DNA of 29,925 nucleotides from Syntrophomonadaceae bacterium. GTDB lineage: Bacteria; Bacillota; Dethiobacteria; DTU022. Positions 7,368 through 15,725 of the stretch are shown here, piece after piece (within the stretch, counting starts at the first letter, position 1; every line of letters starts with the position of its first letter). The DNA lies in the NCBI GenBank assembly GCA_007130585.1, contig SLSE01000196.1:1-29925 (forward strand), in the 5' to 3' direction. The notes beneath the pieces are model-generated. The model was given only the letters and a program-made list of their open reading frames with translations, was not told where the DNA came from and ran no database searches. The translations under genes were made by a program, and so were the position numbers.

Positions 7368-8565
7368 AGTACTCTCCGATCAATTCACGAACCTTCCGTC
7401 CGGAAACAGACCAGTTCAACCTGTCCTCGTATTCGCCGAAGGTAGATGAAGCCAGGCGGCCGTAGCTCTCTTTTGAAGCAAATATTTTTTCGATATAAGC
7501 GCAGTATTGATCGGGTTCATCTGCAGGCGAGAACAACCGCCCGTTCCTGCCGTCCCTGACGGCCGTAGGGATTCCGCCTACACTGGTGGCCAGGGAAGGC
7601 AGGCCAAAGGAACTTGCCTCGGCAAAAACAATTCCGAAGCATTCATTCCGCGACGGGAGAATTAAAAAATGAGATTCTGAAAAAAGTTTTTCCAGGTGTC
7701 TAATGCCCTGCTCAGATTCTTTTGATATAAAGCCGTGCACCCTGACAAAATCCCTGGCAATTCCGGGAGGATTGCAACCGGCAATGTGTAGTTCCGTTTT
7801 CAGGCCTCGCTGGTTAAGTCTTTCGGCAACCGCAACAGCCAGATCGCCATTTTTGGTATGCCAGTCGACTCCAAGGAAAAGCAGCCGGCAGCGATCAAAG
7901 TTTTTGGATGCAGCAATTTTTTCAATTTCATGCCTGCTGCGGTTGCAGTTAAGGTTGGGGCCAAAGGGCACAACCTTAACCTTTGCCGGATCAACCGCGT
8001 AGTTCTCCAGGGCTGATTTTGCCGCCCATTCCGAACTATACAGGACCAGGCTTGAATTTTTCAGGGTCAGTTCTTCAACAGCGTGACCGTGCTTAATTGA
8101 CCGGGAGCAGAGGTTGGCGAAGGGAGGGTATATGTCCATGTATCCCGCAAAGGTGTAATCATTCCACATGACAAGCGGCTTCGCGGACTGTAAAAGGGCG
8201 GTAAAATGGTTGCTCCAGGCGAAAACAATATCATGATCGACTGCGGCCAGCCGTTCTTCAACCCGGCGGGCTCTCCAGGCCATAACAAGGGGATCAAATT
8301 CTTTTAAATAAATCTTTCCATTCAACCTGTTGTAGTAATAATTTTTGGCTTCTATAAGCGCCCGGCCGGCTATTGTCCGAAGCTGAAAGGCCCGTGTCAG
8401 GCCGCCCGGCGCTGCTTTGTCCGGGCCGGTGTTCATAAGCCCGTCAAGCTCGACTATCTCCGCCTGGATGCCGCTTGCCAGCAGCGTTTTGTAAATAAAG
8501 TAAGGCGTTCCCGAGGCAAAGTTAATATCCCGCGGGTCTCCCCAGGCCACAAAGGCAGCTTTCAT
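7345..8565 (-). CDS. GT4-family (GT-B fold) glycosyltransferase
   Basis: The protein has 406 aa. The C-terminal Rossmann half carries the hallmark of retaining GT4 enzymes: SRNECFGIVFAEASSFGLP followed by SVGGIPTAVRDGRNG. The E-x7-E pattern there binds the nucleotide-sugar donor. KVVPFGPN and the following LLFLGVDWHTKNGDLAVAVA mark the start of the donor domain. The N-terminal half opens with KAAFVAWGDPRDINFASG, an acceptor-domain start with an early glycine-rich loop. Donor and acceptor cannot be assigned. No membrane segment is visible. Start and upstream stop share one base (TGATG), indicating translational coupling with the methyltransferase. Its end overlaps the kinase gene. Confidence 0.88.
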   Translation of the reverse strand: MKAAFVAWGDPRDINFASGTPYFIYKTLLASGIQAEIVELDGLMNTGPDKAAPGGLTRAFQLRTIAGRALIEAKNYYYNRLNGKIYLKEFDPLVMAWRARRVEERLAAVDHDIVFAWSNHFTALLQSAKPLVMWNDYTFAGYMDIYPPFANLCSRSIKHGHAVEELTLKNSSLVLYSSEWAAKSALENYAVDPAKVKVVPFGPNLNCNRSRHEIEKIAASKNFDRCRLLFLGVDWHTKNGDLAVAVAERLNQRGLKTELHIAGCNPPGIARDFVRVHGFISKESEQGIRHLEKLFSESHFLILPSRNECFGIVFAEASSFGLPSLATSVGGIPTAVRDGRNGRLFSPADEPDQYCAYIEKIFASKESYGRLASSTFGEYEDRLNWSVSGRKVRELIGEYCVGRRHQ

Positions 8566-9392
8566 CAGATCCGCTCCATTTCCAGGAGGTAGTGGTCGGC
8601 CAGCCGGGCTGCAAGCGGCGAGTGGGCCCGGCTTTGTTCCAGGCGGCGCAGCATTCCTATTATTTTCGGATTGTTTTTGGCCCAGGATTCGGCATAGGGG
8701 GGCGGCAGAAAAACTCCTATTGCCGTAGCACGGGTGACCCGGAAGTGGGGGGCAAAAGCTGCTCTGGCTTTAACAATACGGGGGTAGCGGACAGTAACTC
8801 CCCTCCAATCCAACCCTCCCCGGCGCAGCCTCCGGAAAGCTTTCCCCGGGAGCCCTTTGCGAAGATACCAGAGCCATTCCCAGGGAACACAGGGACCCAT
8901 GATTACAAATATCCCCGGCGCCCCGGGGGTTACAAGCCCGTGCAGGCTTCCGGCCACAGATGGCAGGTCCCGCACACAGTTTAAGACTCCAAAGTTGGCC
9001 AGGATTCCATCGAAAGCTGAAGTATGATTACCGCTCTCCTTGCATGGCCCAAGTTCCCCCAAATCCGGGCTTTCCAAATCCATCACCCTGAACTCTACCA
9101 GGTCCTGCACCCCGGCCTGTTCAACTTTCTCCCGGGCCTTCCTGACCATAGCCGGGCTGGCATCAAGGGCAGTAACCCTGTGTCCATTGCGGGCCAGGTA
9201 AAGGGCATCTTCTCCTGTTCCGCATCCCAGTTCCAGGATATGCCGCTTCCCCGTAAAGAGGGCATCGATCCTCTCCCAGACAACATCCCGGTAAATCCGG
9301 CCCAGAACGGAATTTGTAAATTCACGATCGTAGTCAGGAGCCATCTCATCAAAAGGCCGGGGCCGCGTATCGGGAGGCTGGATATCATTCAT
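8565..9392 (-). CDS. Class I SAM-dependent methyltransferase
   Basis: About 275 aa from the chosen start. HILELGCGTGEDALYLARNG is a classic motif I (GxGxG) of Rossmann methyltransferases. It is followed by VTALDASPAMVRKARE (the acidic residue after strand 2) and by the motif LVEFRVMDLESPDLGEL. FDGILANFGVLNCV corresponds to motif IV. The C-terminal third (from about residue 170) is basic and rich in Arg and Trp, perhaps for substrate binding. The substrate is unknown. The frame is open further upstream to 9464, but the ATG at 9390-9392 overlaps the preceding stop as ATGAATGA, places the family-like start (PFDEMAPDYD) near the N-terminus and fits the tight operon. It was therefore preferred. 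It couples to the glycosyltransferase downstream. Confidence 0.88.
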   Translation of the reverse strand: MNDIQPPDTRPRPFDEMAPDYDREFTNSVLGRIYRDVVWERIDALFTGKRHILELGCGTGEDALYLARNGHRVTALDASPAMVRKAREKVEQAGVQDLVEFRVMDLESPDLGELGPCKESGNHTSAFDGILANFGVLNCVRDLPSVAGSLHGLVTPGAPGIFVIMGPCVPWEWLWYLRKGLPGKAFRRLRRGGLDWRGVTVRYPRIVKARAAFAPHFRVTRATAIGVFLPPPYAESWAKNNPKIIGMLRRLEQSRAHSPLAARLADHYLLEMERI

Positions 9393-10770
9393 TCCACAAT
9401 ACCCCGGCCCTTTCCCGCGCTTTTTCTGCTTCTGCAGCATAACGGGCTGCATTCTCCGGCTCACAGTTTTTTAATCTGTGAGCTTTAACACTGTTTTTCA
9501 ACCACTGGTCTGCCGCCCTGTAAAACGCCGCGGACTTGCGGCCCCGGATAGCAAGATCCTTATCAGTAGCGGAAACCCAGTCGTCGGGATGGATAATCCT
9601 GTCACTGACCTCTTCGTAATAAGACGTGCCGCGGATTGGATGAACAACTGTAGTAAAAAATATATCAGGGAGGCAGCGCTTAACATGTTCAACAGTTAGT
9701 TCAATATCTTCCAGGGTTTCCCCCTCGTACCCCCACATCAGGAAAATCCCTGTTTCAATACCCTGCTGTTTGCTCAATTCTACCGCGTGGCAAATTTGCT
9801 CTGCGGTTACCCCCCGTCCCATGGCCTTAAGGATGCGGTTGCTACCGCTTTCCGAACCGATCCAAATTCTCCGGCAGCCCATCCCGGCCAGCTCTTTAAC
9901 AAGCTTTTCTTCCTGCATTCGGTCGGCACGGGAAATAGTCTCAAAAGGCAAGTATATTCCCCTGCTCCGCAGTTCGGCGGAGAACCGGTAGATCCAATTA
10001 TGATCCATGGTGAAAACATCATCGGCATACCAGAGCTGGCCGGGGTTGTAACGGTGTTTAATCCATTCCACTTCGTCCGCGCAGTCGGTCACTTTCCGGC
10101 GCCTCTCGGTTTTCCCGAAAACTGAATGTGAGCACCAGCGGCAGCCGTAACGACAGCCCCTGGATGTAATCAGGTTTATACTTGTTTCCCCGTGGCTGGC
10201 ATACCATGATTCCAGGTAACAGTCCAGGTTTATATTTTCCCGGTCGGGCCAGGGGATATAATTGATATCCAGGGGCGCCCGCGGCAGGGTTCGCACCACG
10301 GAGCCTTCTTTATCCCTGTAGACAAGGCCTTCTATTTCGTTCAGGCTGACCGAATCAGGTTTGCCCCGACTCAACAGGGGTATAAGCTCGGCCAAAGCTG
10401 CTTCCCCTTCCCCGATTACTACAATATCGGCGCCGTGCTCAATGTATTGCCCGGGATAACCGGCACTGTCCGGTCCCCCGACAATAACCGTGTAACCCTC
10501 GCCTTTCGCTGCCTGAACCTGGGCTATTACGCTGGCCCGGGTCATGTGTGTGGTATAGATGCCGAGGATACGGCAGTCCGATTTCCGGAGCAGCGCAGTA
10601 AAAGCATCCCGGTCGCTGAAGGTGCTGTCAAAAACCAGGGGGGCCATACCGGATGAGCGCAGGTAGGATGAAATATAAAGAAGGCCCAGGGGAGGATAAG
10701 GCCGCATAATTTCCTGTTCCTTTGGATCTTCGGCCAGGAAAAAACCGTGCGTCAGAATAATGTCCGGCAC
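9385..10770 (-). CDS. B12-binding-domain radical SAM protein (second of the pair)
   Basis: The protein has 461 aa. Residues 1-140 form a cobalamin-binding-type domain with RPYPPLGLLYISSYLRSSG near the start and GADIVVIGEGEAAL near its end. The radical SAM core begins with C206-x3-C210-x2-C213 (RGCRYGCRWC), which binds the [4Fe-4S] cluster. LWYADDVFTMD, ISRADRM and IWIGSESGSNRIL are strand motifs shared with BchE/HpnJ-like enzymes. The base-off cobalamin motif DxHxxG is absent, as is common in this class. Likely chemistry is a radical methylation, cyclisation or C-C bond reaction on an unknown substrate. The start is GTG at 10768-10770. Its ribosome binding site (AAGGAGG) is formed by the last codons of the upstream paralogue, only 4 bp away, so translation of the two genes is coupled. 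Confidence 0.9.
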   Translation of the reverse strand: MPDIILTHGFFLAEDPKEQEIMRPYPPLGLLYISSYLRSSGMAPLVFDSTFSDRDAFTALLRKSDCRILGIYTTHMTRASVIAQVQAAKGEGYTVIVGGPDSAGYPGQYIEHGADIVVIGEGEAALAELIPLLSRGKPDSVSLNEIEGLVYRDKEGSVVRTLPRAPLDINYIPWPDRENINLDCYLESWYASHGETSINLITSRGCRYGCRWCSHSVFGKTERRRKVTDCADEVEWIKHRYNPGQLWYADDVFTMDHNWIYRFSAELRSRGIYLPFETISRADRMQEEKLVKELAGMGCRRIWIGSESGSNRILKAMGRGVTAEQICHAVELSKQQGIETGIFLMWGYEGETLEDIELTVEHVKRCLPDIFFTTVVHPIRGTSYYEEVSDRIIHPDDWVSATDKDLAIRGRKSAAFYRAADQWLKNSVKAHRLKNCEPENAARYAAEAEKARERAGVLWNE

Positions 10771-10774
10771 CCTG

Positions 10775-12241
10775 TCAAACCTCCTTCAAACGTCCGGCCG
10801 ACTTGCGGCGATGGCTGGCTTCCATTCTGCCCAGGGCCATCCATCCGTCCATAACTTCTTTCCATAATTTTTCTTCAATACTGCCGTTATTGTTGCTGTT
10901 TGCCGTGCGATGCATCAGATCAAGTTCGGCATGGAGAACGCTGTGCAGTTTTTTATAGAACGGTGTGGTGTACGAGCCGCTGAAAAGCATGGCCAGGTCA
11001 TCTGAATCCTGCCAGTTTGCCTGGTGGCCCATAGTTTTCCGGACAGAAAGGTAAAGAGGTGTCCCGGGCAGGGGATAGGTAACGCTTATCCCGATTTTAT
11101 GAGGGAATGTCTCCCGGACCAGGTCCACGGTGTCAAAAATATCCTCCAGGGCTTCCCCGGGGTAACCAAACTGGATAAACAGGCAGGGCCTGATGCCCGC
11201 CGCTTTTAAGTCAGACACCGTTTTCTTTAAACTTTCCGGACTCACACTTTTGTTCATTGCATCAAGAACCCTCTGGCTTCCGCTCTCAGCGCCAAGCCAT
11301 ACCTCAATACACCCGCTTTCCCTGAGGTTTGAAATAGCTTCCGGGGTCAGCAGATCCGCCCGGCTTTGAATTGTATAGGGGACGTGAGCTTTTTCTATCT
11401 GCAGGGCTGTTTTAAAATCGGCAACCCAGCCTTCACTGTAACCGAAAACATCATCGGCAAACCAGATATGATCGGGAGATAAATGCTCCATAACCCAGGC
11501 CAGTTCGGCTGCCACGTGTCCTGCCGGCCGCCGGGCAAAATGATTACCCCAGATCGGCTTCGCACACCAGTTGCAGGAATAAGGGCATCCCCGGGAGGCA
11601 GTCATATTCAAGCTGAAATAGCCGTGTCTTTCCTTCCAGGCCTGCCTGTAGGGTTCAATCTCAACCATATCCCAGGCTGGCATGGGCAGTGATCCCAGGT
11701 CCTGCGTTAACGGCCGGGCAGAATTTATTTTGATAACTCCACCAGGCAAAACTCCGGCGATGCCGGGCACATCGGCTTCCAGGGGATCGATGTTTTTATA
11801 GAGCGCGTTGCAAACTTCTGCAGCTGTTTTGTCAGCTTCACCTACTATTACATAATCGGCGCCGTCATGCAGGTAGCGATCGGGATGATTGGTCGTATCG
11901 GAACTCGCCACTATGGCAGCAGCCCCGCTCCTGCGGGCTGCCCGGCACATCGCCAGAGCGGTTTTCCGCATATGGCCCAGACACATCTTGGTTATAAAGT
12001 TGAAGCAATCCTCGTAAACGATTAACAGATCAGGTTCAATCGAGTTTAATGCTTCATAAAAACCTTCCAGGCCGGCGTGGAAAGTAGGATCGCACATTGA
12101 AACATTGTAGCCTTCAGCCTTCAGTATCGAGGCAGCCTGAAGCGTAGCCAGGGGCGGGTATGGCTGCATTTTCCGCTGCTGCTTGGAATCATTTTGAAGC
12201 AGGTTGGAATGAGTTAGCAGGACTTTCCAATCCGATTTCAC
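10775..12241 (-). CDS. B12-binding-domain radical SAM protein (first of the pair, operon leader)
   Basis: The protein has 488 aa from GTG at 12239-12241. This start was chosen because AGGAGG lies 8 nt upstream and because the product then begins at the conserved WKVLLTHSN strand. Longer starts lack a binding site. The B12-type domain holds MQPYPPLATLQAASILKAEGY and GADYVIVGEADKTA. The radical SAM cluster motif is C219-x3-C223-x2-C226 (RGCPYSCNWC). IWFADDVFG, IQSRADLL and VWLGAESGSQRVLDAM correspond one for one with the downstream paralogue. The two proteins are therefore diverged duplicates with likely related but distinct steps. No DxHxxG motif is visible. It heads the minus-strand operon behind an extended -10 promoter. 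The function of the product is unknown. Confidence 0.88.
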   Translation of the reverse strand: MKSDWKVLLTHSNLLQNDSKQQRKMQPYPPLATLQAASILKAEGYNVSMCDPTFHAGLEGFYEALNSIEPDLLIVYEDCFNFITKMCLGHMRKTALAMCRAARRSGAAAIVASSDTTNHPDRYLHDGADYVIVGEADKTAAEVCNALYKNIDPLEADVPGIAGVLPGGVIKINSARPLTQDLGSLPMPAWDMVEIEPYRQAWKERHGYFSLNMTASRGCPYSCNWCAKPIWGNHFARRPAGHVAAELAWVMEHLSPDHIWFADDVFGYSEGWVADFKTALQIEKAHVPYTIQSRADLLTPEAISNLRESGCIEVWLGAESGSQRVLDAMNKSVSPESLKKTVSDLKAAGIRPCLFIQFGYPGEALEDIFDTVDLVRETFPHKIGISVTYPLPGTPLYLSVRKTMGHQANWQDSDDLAMLFSGSYTTPFYKKLHSVLHAELDLMHRTANSNNNGSIEEKLWKEVMDGWMALGRMEASHRRKSAGRLKEV

Positions 12242-12289
12242 CTGTTTGCCCTCCTGTGAGCAGTTCCCTGAAAAACCGGTCCTGCAAAA

Positions 12290-12298
12290 AGTATACCA
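12290..12298 (-). promoter_or_regulatory. Extended -10 promoter of the radical SAM operon
   Basis: On the minus strand, TGG directly precedes TATACT (12290-12295), forming an extended -10 element. No convincing -35 hexamer is present. The leader to the GTG start would be about 40 nt and includes the AGGAGG site. Confidence 0.55.
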
Positions 12299-12810
12299 CC
12301 GTTGCAGGAGATAAGTTCCCAAATTTAGAAGCCTTTAAGCCTCAACTAAATAGCAGGTAATGCTTGTGTCCATTGGGCTTTAAAGTTTAATTATATGCCC
12401 GGTGCAGCCGTTTTAACTACCAGTAAATTAGCAGGCCCCGGGTGTGGGACATATCCTTATTCATTAATAATATATACCCGGGGAGTATTACGCTTCTACA
12501 GATGGAGAAATAAATAACCTGCAGCAGCCTCAAGACCTGCTTAAAAAACAAACCATCATTTAAAAAAATGTCTATGCGGTAATTAGAGCTGGTTGAGGGC
12601 AGACCTGACGGGACCGGATAAAGATACCGGGTAAACCGGGTATCCCTGATCTGCTTTCCCCAGGCGGCACCTTTAATCAAAGGGAAGCTGACGCCCCTGG
12701 AAGAAATATTAAACCCTGATGTTCTCATGCCTGTTATCAATGCTTACCGATCTCCATTTGCCGGAATAACTATCCCAATCAAAAAGGGCCTTTGGTTACA
12801 CTAAATTAAT

Positions 12811-12822
12811 CACTGATCAGTG
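12811..12822. promoter_or_regulatory. Perfect 12-bp palindrome, candidate operator
   Basis: CACTGATCAGTG is a perfect palindrome in AT-rich sequence. It lies about 55 bp upstream of the TATACT -10 candidate (12875-12880) for the MFS gene. Dyads of this kind are typical of dimeric repressors such as GntR or TetR/MarR types. No regulator gene is adjacent, so the partner is unknown. Confidence 0.3.
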
Positions 12823-12972
12823 TTTAAAAAGGTTGGTATAGAAATAGCGCAAATTGAAGTACTTCCACAGTTGATATACTATATGCTAACACAATTTTAA
12901 AATCGAAGCAAAATTGACAGGACTTTTCCCTGTTAAACTCTTCCTCTAACATTGCACTAACCGTGTATTAAA

Positions 12973-14331
12973 ATGAAGGAATGGAACGGAGGCAAAGCGA
13001 ATTTTTATATAGAGGTACCGGTTCGGATAAATAGTACCGGTCTGCAGCTTTCAGATATGGAGGGGATCGCTATTCATAAGTTTGGCAATGGTCCTGCAAC
13101 TCCCGATTCAACGGGGCAAAAAAAAGGATGGGTAGTTGCTTTATCCGGAACAGGCATAAACCTGGCCCTGGGGATCCTCTATTCCTGGAGTATTATAGCT
13201 GCATTTTTAAGAGAAGAACAGGGCTGGACAGCTATAAGCTCGCAGTTTCCTTATATGGTTGCCTGCGGGGTTTTTGCCCTGCTTATGGTTCCCGGCGGGA
13301 AAATACAGGATCTAATCGGGCCCAGGGTCGTTATTATGGCCGCGGCTGTCTTTGCCGGAATTGGCTTTGTCGGTTCCGGGTTATTCCCCGGTGTCGGCGG
13401 GCTTATTGTTTTTTTTGGGATAATATTCGGTACGGCAATGGGGCTTGGCTATTCATCGGCAACCCCGCCCGCCATTAAGTGGTTCGGACCGGACAGGCGT
13501 GGCTTAATAGCGGGAATTGTCGTCAGCGGCTTCGGGCTGGCCTCCGTATACACCGCTCCCCTCACTAACTTTTTACTTGGAAGTTACGGCCTTTCAAATA
13601 CTTTTTTTATTCTCGGGGTTGTCTTTTTTGCCATCATAATTCTTTTAGCCCAGTTTGTTAAAAATCCTCCCACCGGTTATAATCCCGCCCAGGGGCAGCC
13701 GGTTATTGCTGATATCCACAGCGTGAATGAAGAAAAATGCCGTAAAGAAAACTTTGGATGGCATGAAATGATCAAAACACCGCAGTTTTACCTGCTCTGG
13801 TTTATTTTCTGCTTTGGCTCCCTGGCCGGCTTGATGGTGATCGGCCAGCTTTCCAGTATAGCCCGGGAGCAATCCGGCCTGGCCCTGGGCTTCATCCTCG
13901 TGGCAGTGCTGTCGGTTTTTAACGCCGGAGGTAGAATTGCTGCCGGAATCATGTTTGATAAGCTTGGCCGCACCCCCACACTTGTGATTGTATATGTTAT
14001 CCAGGCGACCAACTTCCTGCTTTTTGGCAGTTACAGCAGTCCGGCCGCTTTACTGGCCGGGACAATGGTAGCCGGTTTCTGCTACGGGGCCAACCTTTCG
14101 ATCTTTCCCGCCGCGACAGCCACTCTTTACGGCGTTAAAAACCTGGGTGTTAACTACGGGCTGGTCTTTACTTCATGGGGGGCGGGCGGTGTATTCGGCG
14201 GGTTGCTTGGCGGCATGGTAAGAGATGCAACCGGTTCTTACAATGCAGCATTCCTGACAGCTTCCGCGCTTTGTTTTATCAGCATAGCCCTGGCCCTGCT
14301 CATAAAGAAGCCGGAATTGGAGTGCGATTAA
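12973..14331 (+). CDS. Oxalate/formate antiporter-type MFS transporter
   Basis: The protein has 452 aa and about 12 hydrophobic segments. GTGINLALGILYSWSIIAAF in TM1 is characteristic of the OFA (OxlT-like) branch of the major facilitator superfamily. GGKIQDLIGPR is the MFS motif A loop between TM2 and TM3, and GRIAAGIMFDKLGR is its repeat after TM8. The family exchanges carboxylates such as oxalate/formate, and other members carry monocarboxylates, so the substrate here is open. The first 50 residues before TM1 are not conserved-looking. The ATG at 12973 lacks a clear ribosome binding site. A later start such as the ATG at 13057 (residue 29) is possible. The gene is divergent from the radical SAM operon and appears to stand alone. 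Confidence 0.85.
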   Translation: MKEWNGGKANFYIEVPVRINSTGLQLSDMEGIAIHKFGNGPATPDSTGQKKGWVVALSGTGINLALGILYSWSIIAAFLREEQGWTAISSQFPYMVACGVFALLMVPGGKIQDLIGPRVVIMAAAVFAGIGFVGSGLFPGVGGLIVFFGIIFGTAMGLGYSSATPPAIKWFGPDRRGLIAGIVVSGFGLASVYTAPLTNFLLGSYGLSNTFFILGVVFFAIIILLAQFVKNPPTGYNPAQGQPVIADIHSVNEEKCRKENFGWHEMIKTPQFYLLWFIFCFGSLAGLMVIGQLSSIAREQSGLALGFILVAVLSVFNAGGRIAAGIMFDKLGRTPTLVIVYVIQATNFLLFGSYSSPAALLAGTMVAGFCYGANLSIFPAATATLYGVKNLGVNYGLVFTSWGAGGVFGGLLGGMVRDATGSYNAAFLTASALCFISIALALLIKKPELECD

Positions 14332-14410
14332 TCCAGTTAACATTATCATGCCATTTACACTGCCGGTCTGAGTGTAATCCTGAATATGCTTACGGTCCAC
14401 TACAGGCAGT

Positions 14411-14438
14411 TTGAAATTTTATTTCCAAAAGATATAAT
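14411..14438 (+). promoter_or_regulatory. Sigma-A promoter of the antiporter/TrkA/ABC operon
   Basis: TTGAAA (14411-14416), a 16-bp spacer and a perfect TATAAT (14433-14438) lie about 65 bp before the antiporter ATG. The gene has a GGGAGGAACA binding site. Confidence 0.7.
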
Positions 14439-14503
14439 GAATTTAGCGCAACCTTGCCCAAAATCCTGCATAGAAACTGAACAGGGAGTTTCCGGGAGGA
14501 ACA

Positions 14504-15682
14504 ATGGAATACCTTTATATCGGCCTGATTCTTTTTCTGTTTTTTTTAGTAAACTATTATTTTGAAAAATTTCATATCCCGTCTCTACTGGCCTATATCC
14601 TGGCCGGCCTGGCCCTGTCTGCCACGATCAGCGGGGATCTTTACAACCTGGTTGAAACGATCGGCGATATTGGGGTCCTGCTGCTTTTTTTTCTGCTTGG
14701 CCTGCATTACCCGCTTGCTCACCTGTTAAATATATCAAGAAGGATCTGGCAGGTTGGGGTTATGGATATCATCCTGTGTTTTGGAGTTTCCTTTATAATG
14801 GCCTACCTGTTTGGTTTTGGCCCGCTGAATGCCCTCATTCTGGGCGGAGTAGCGTACGCCAGCAGCTCATCCATAACCCTGAAAATGCTGGAGGATACGG
14901 GCAGGGATAAAACTCCGGAAGCGGAGTTCAAGACAGGCCTGCTTATATTTGAAGACATAGCGGCGCCAATTATCGTTTCTTTTCTGGTCGGTTTCAACCT
15001 GGAAATGGAAATTTCCGCTGGCTCTTTACTCAGCATTACAGCCCGTGTCCTGATTATAGTACTATTTTCGATCCTCGTTGCCGTTTACGGTTTTCGGAAA
15101 CTGGAATACTTTGTCAAGCGCTACCTGGCAAAAGACTTTATGCTTTTATTTGCCCTGGCAGCAGCCTTTTTGTTAGCCGGATTGGCAATTTACCTGGAGC
15201 TGTCCAGCCTCCTGGGTGCATTCCTGGCCGGGGTGATGCTGTCCGAAACCCGATCTTCAGGCGAGTTGGACCGGTTTATCTCACCGCTTAAAAAGGCCAC
15301 GCTGCCATTTTTCTTTTTCTGGTTCGGAGCTTCCATTTCACTGGAGGCGGGGATTACAGCACCCTGGTTTTTGCTGATCCTGGTTTTGTGGGGATTGGCA
15401 GCCAAGGTTCTGGTTGGCTTCCTGGGAGGAAGAATATACGGGCTGACCTGGAAAGGAAGCCTGAGGTCGTCTTTTTCCCTGGGTCAAAGGGGCGAATTTT
15501 CTGTGGTTATTGCCGCCCTGGGCGGTCCCCTGCTGATTGCTTTCAGCGGCCTTTATATTATACTTACAGCCCTGGCAGGCGTCTTTATGTTCCACAAAGC
15601 TCCCGGCCTGGCTGACAGGAGCTTTGAACTTCTAAAAAGAATCTTCCCTGCTTTGCCGCCGGAAGGGAACAACCATTCATAA
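14504..15682 (+). CDS. CPA2-family (KefB-like) cation:proton antiporter, membrane domain only
   Basis: The protein has 392 aa, nearly all hydrophobic, with about 12-13 segments. GGVAYASSSSITLKML and LLIFEDIAAPIIV correspond to the crossed-helix ion-binding region of CPA2 antiporters, the ED pair being part of the transport site. SLGQRGEFSVVIAALG is the conserved late motif. KefB and KefC proteins are about 600 aa and carry a C-terminal RCK domain. Here the protein ends right after the membrane part, and a separate TrkA-like RCK protein is encoded 43 bp downstream. K+/H+ or Na+/H+ exchange regulated by that partner is the natural inference. It is the first gene of a four-gene plus-strand operon. 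Confidence 0.88.
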   Translation: MEYLYIGLILFLFFLVNYYFEKFHIPSLLAYILAGLALSATISGDLYNLVETIGDIGVLLLFFLLGLHYPLAHLLNISRRIWQVGVMDIILCFGVSFIMAYLFGFGPLNALILGGVAYASSSSITLKMLEDTGRDKTPEAEFKTGLLIFEDIAAPIIVSFLVGFNLEMEISAGSLLSITARVLIIVLFSILVAVYGFRKLEYFVKRYLAKDFMLLFALAAAFLLAGLAIYLELSSLLGAFLAGVMLSETRSSGELDRFISPLKKATLPFFFFWFGASISLEAGITAPWFLLILVLWGLAAKVLVGFLGGRIYGLTWKGSLRSSFSLGQRGEFSVVIAALGGPLLIAFSGLYIILTALAGVFMFHKAPGLADRSFELLKRIFPALPPEGNNHS

Positions 15683-15725
15683 CACCCGGGGGTAAAAACA
15701 GGGATCAGGAAAGAGGTGTCGGTGT

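Larger units (their letters stand above)
12242..12972. other. Divergent intergenic region between the radical SAM operon and the MFS gene
   Basis: This 731-bp stretch holds no gene I can support. It contains the minus-strand promoter near 12290, a hairpin-forming inverted repeat at 12623-12644 and a perfect 12-bp palindrome at 12811-12822. A good TATACT -10 candidate lies at 12875-12880 on the plus strand, with TTGAAG 15 bp before it. Plus-strand frame 12622-12804 is open for about 60 codons and reads protein-like (PLEEILNPDVLMPVINAYRS) but has no start. It may be a gene remnant or chance. Confidence 0.6.

Noticed and set aside
12417..12740. Minus-strand open frame of 107 codons
   Set aside because: No recognisable family, no ribosome binding site and biased composition. 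It lies in a region of palindromes and possible gene decay.
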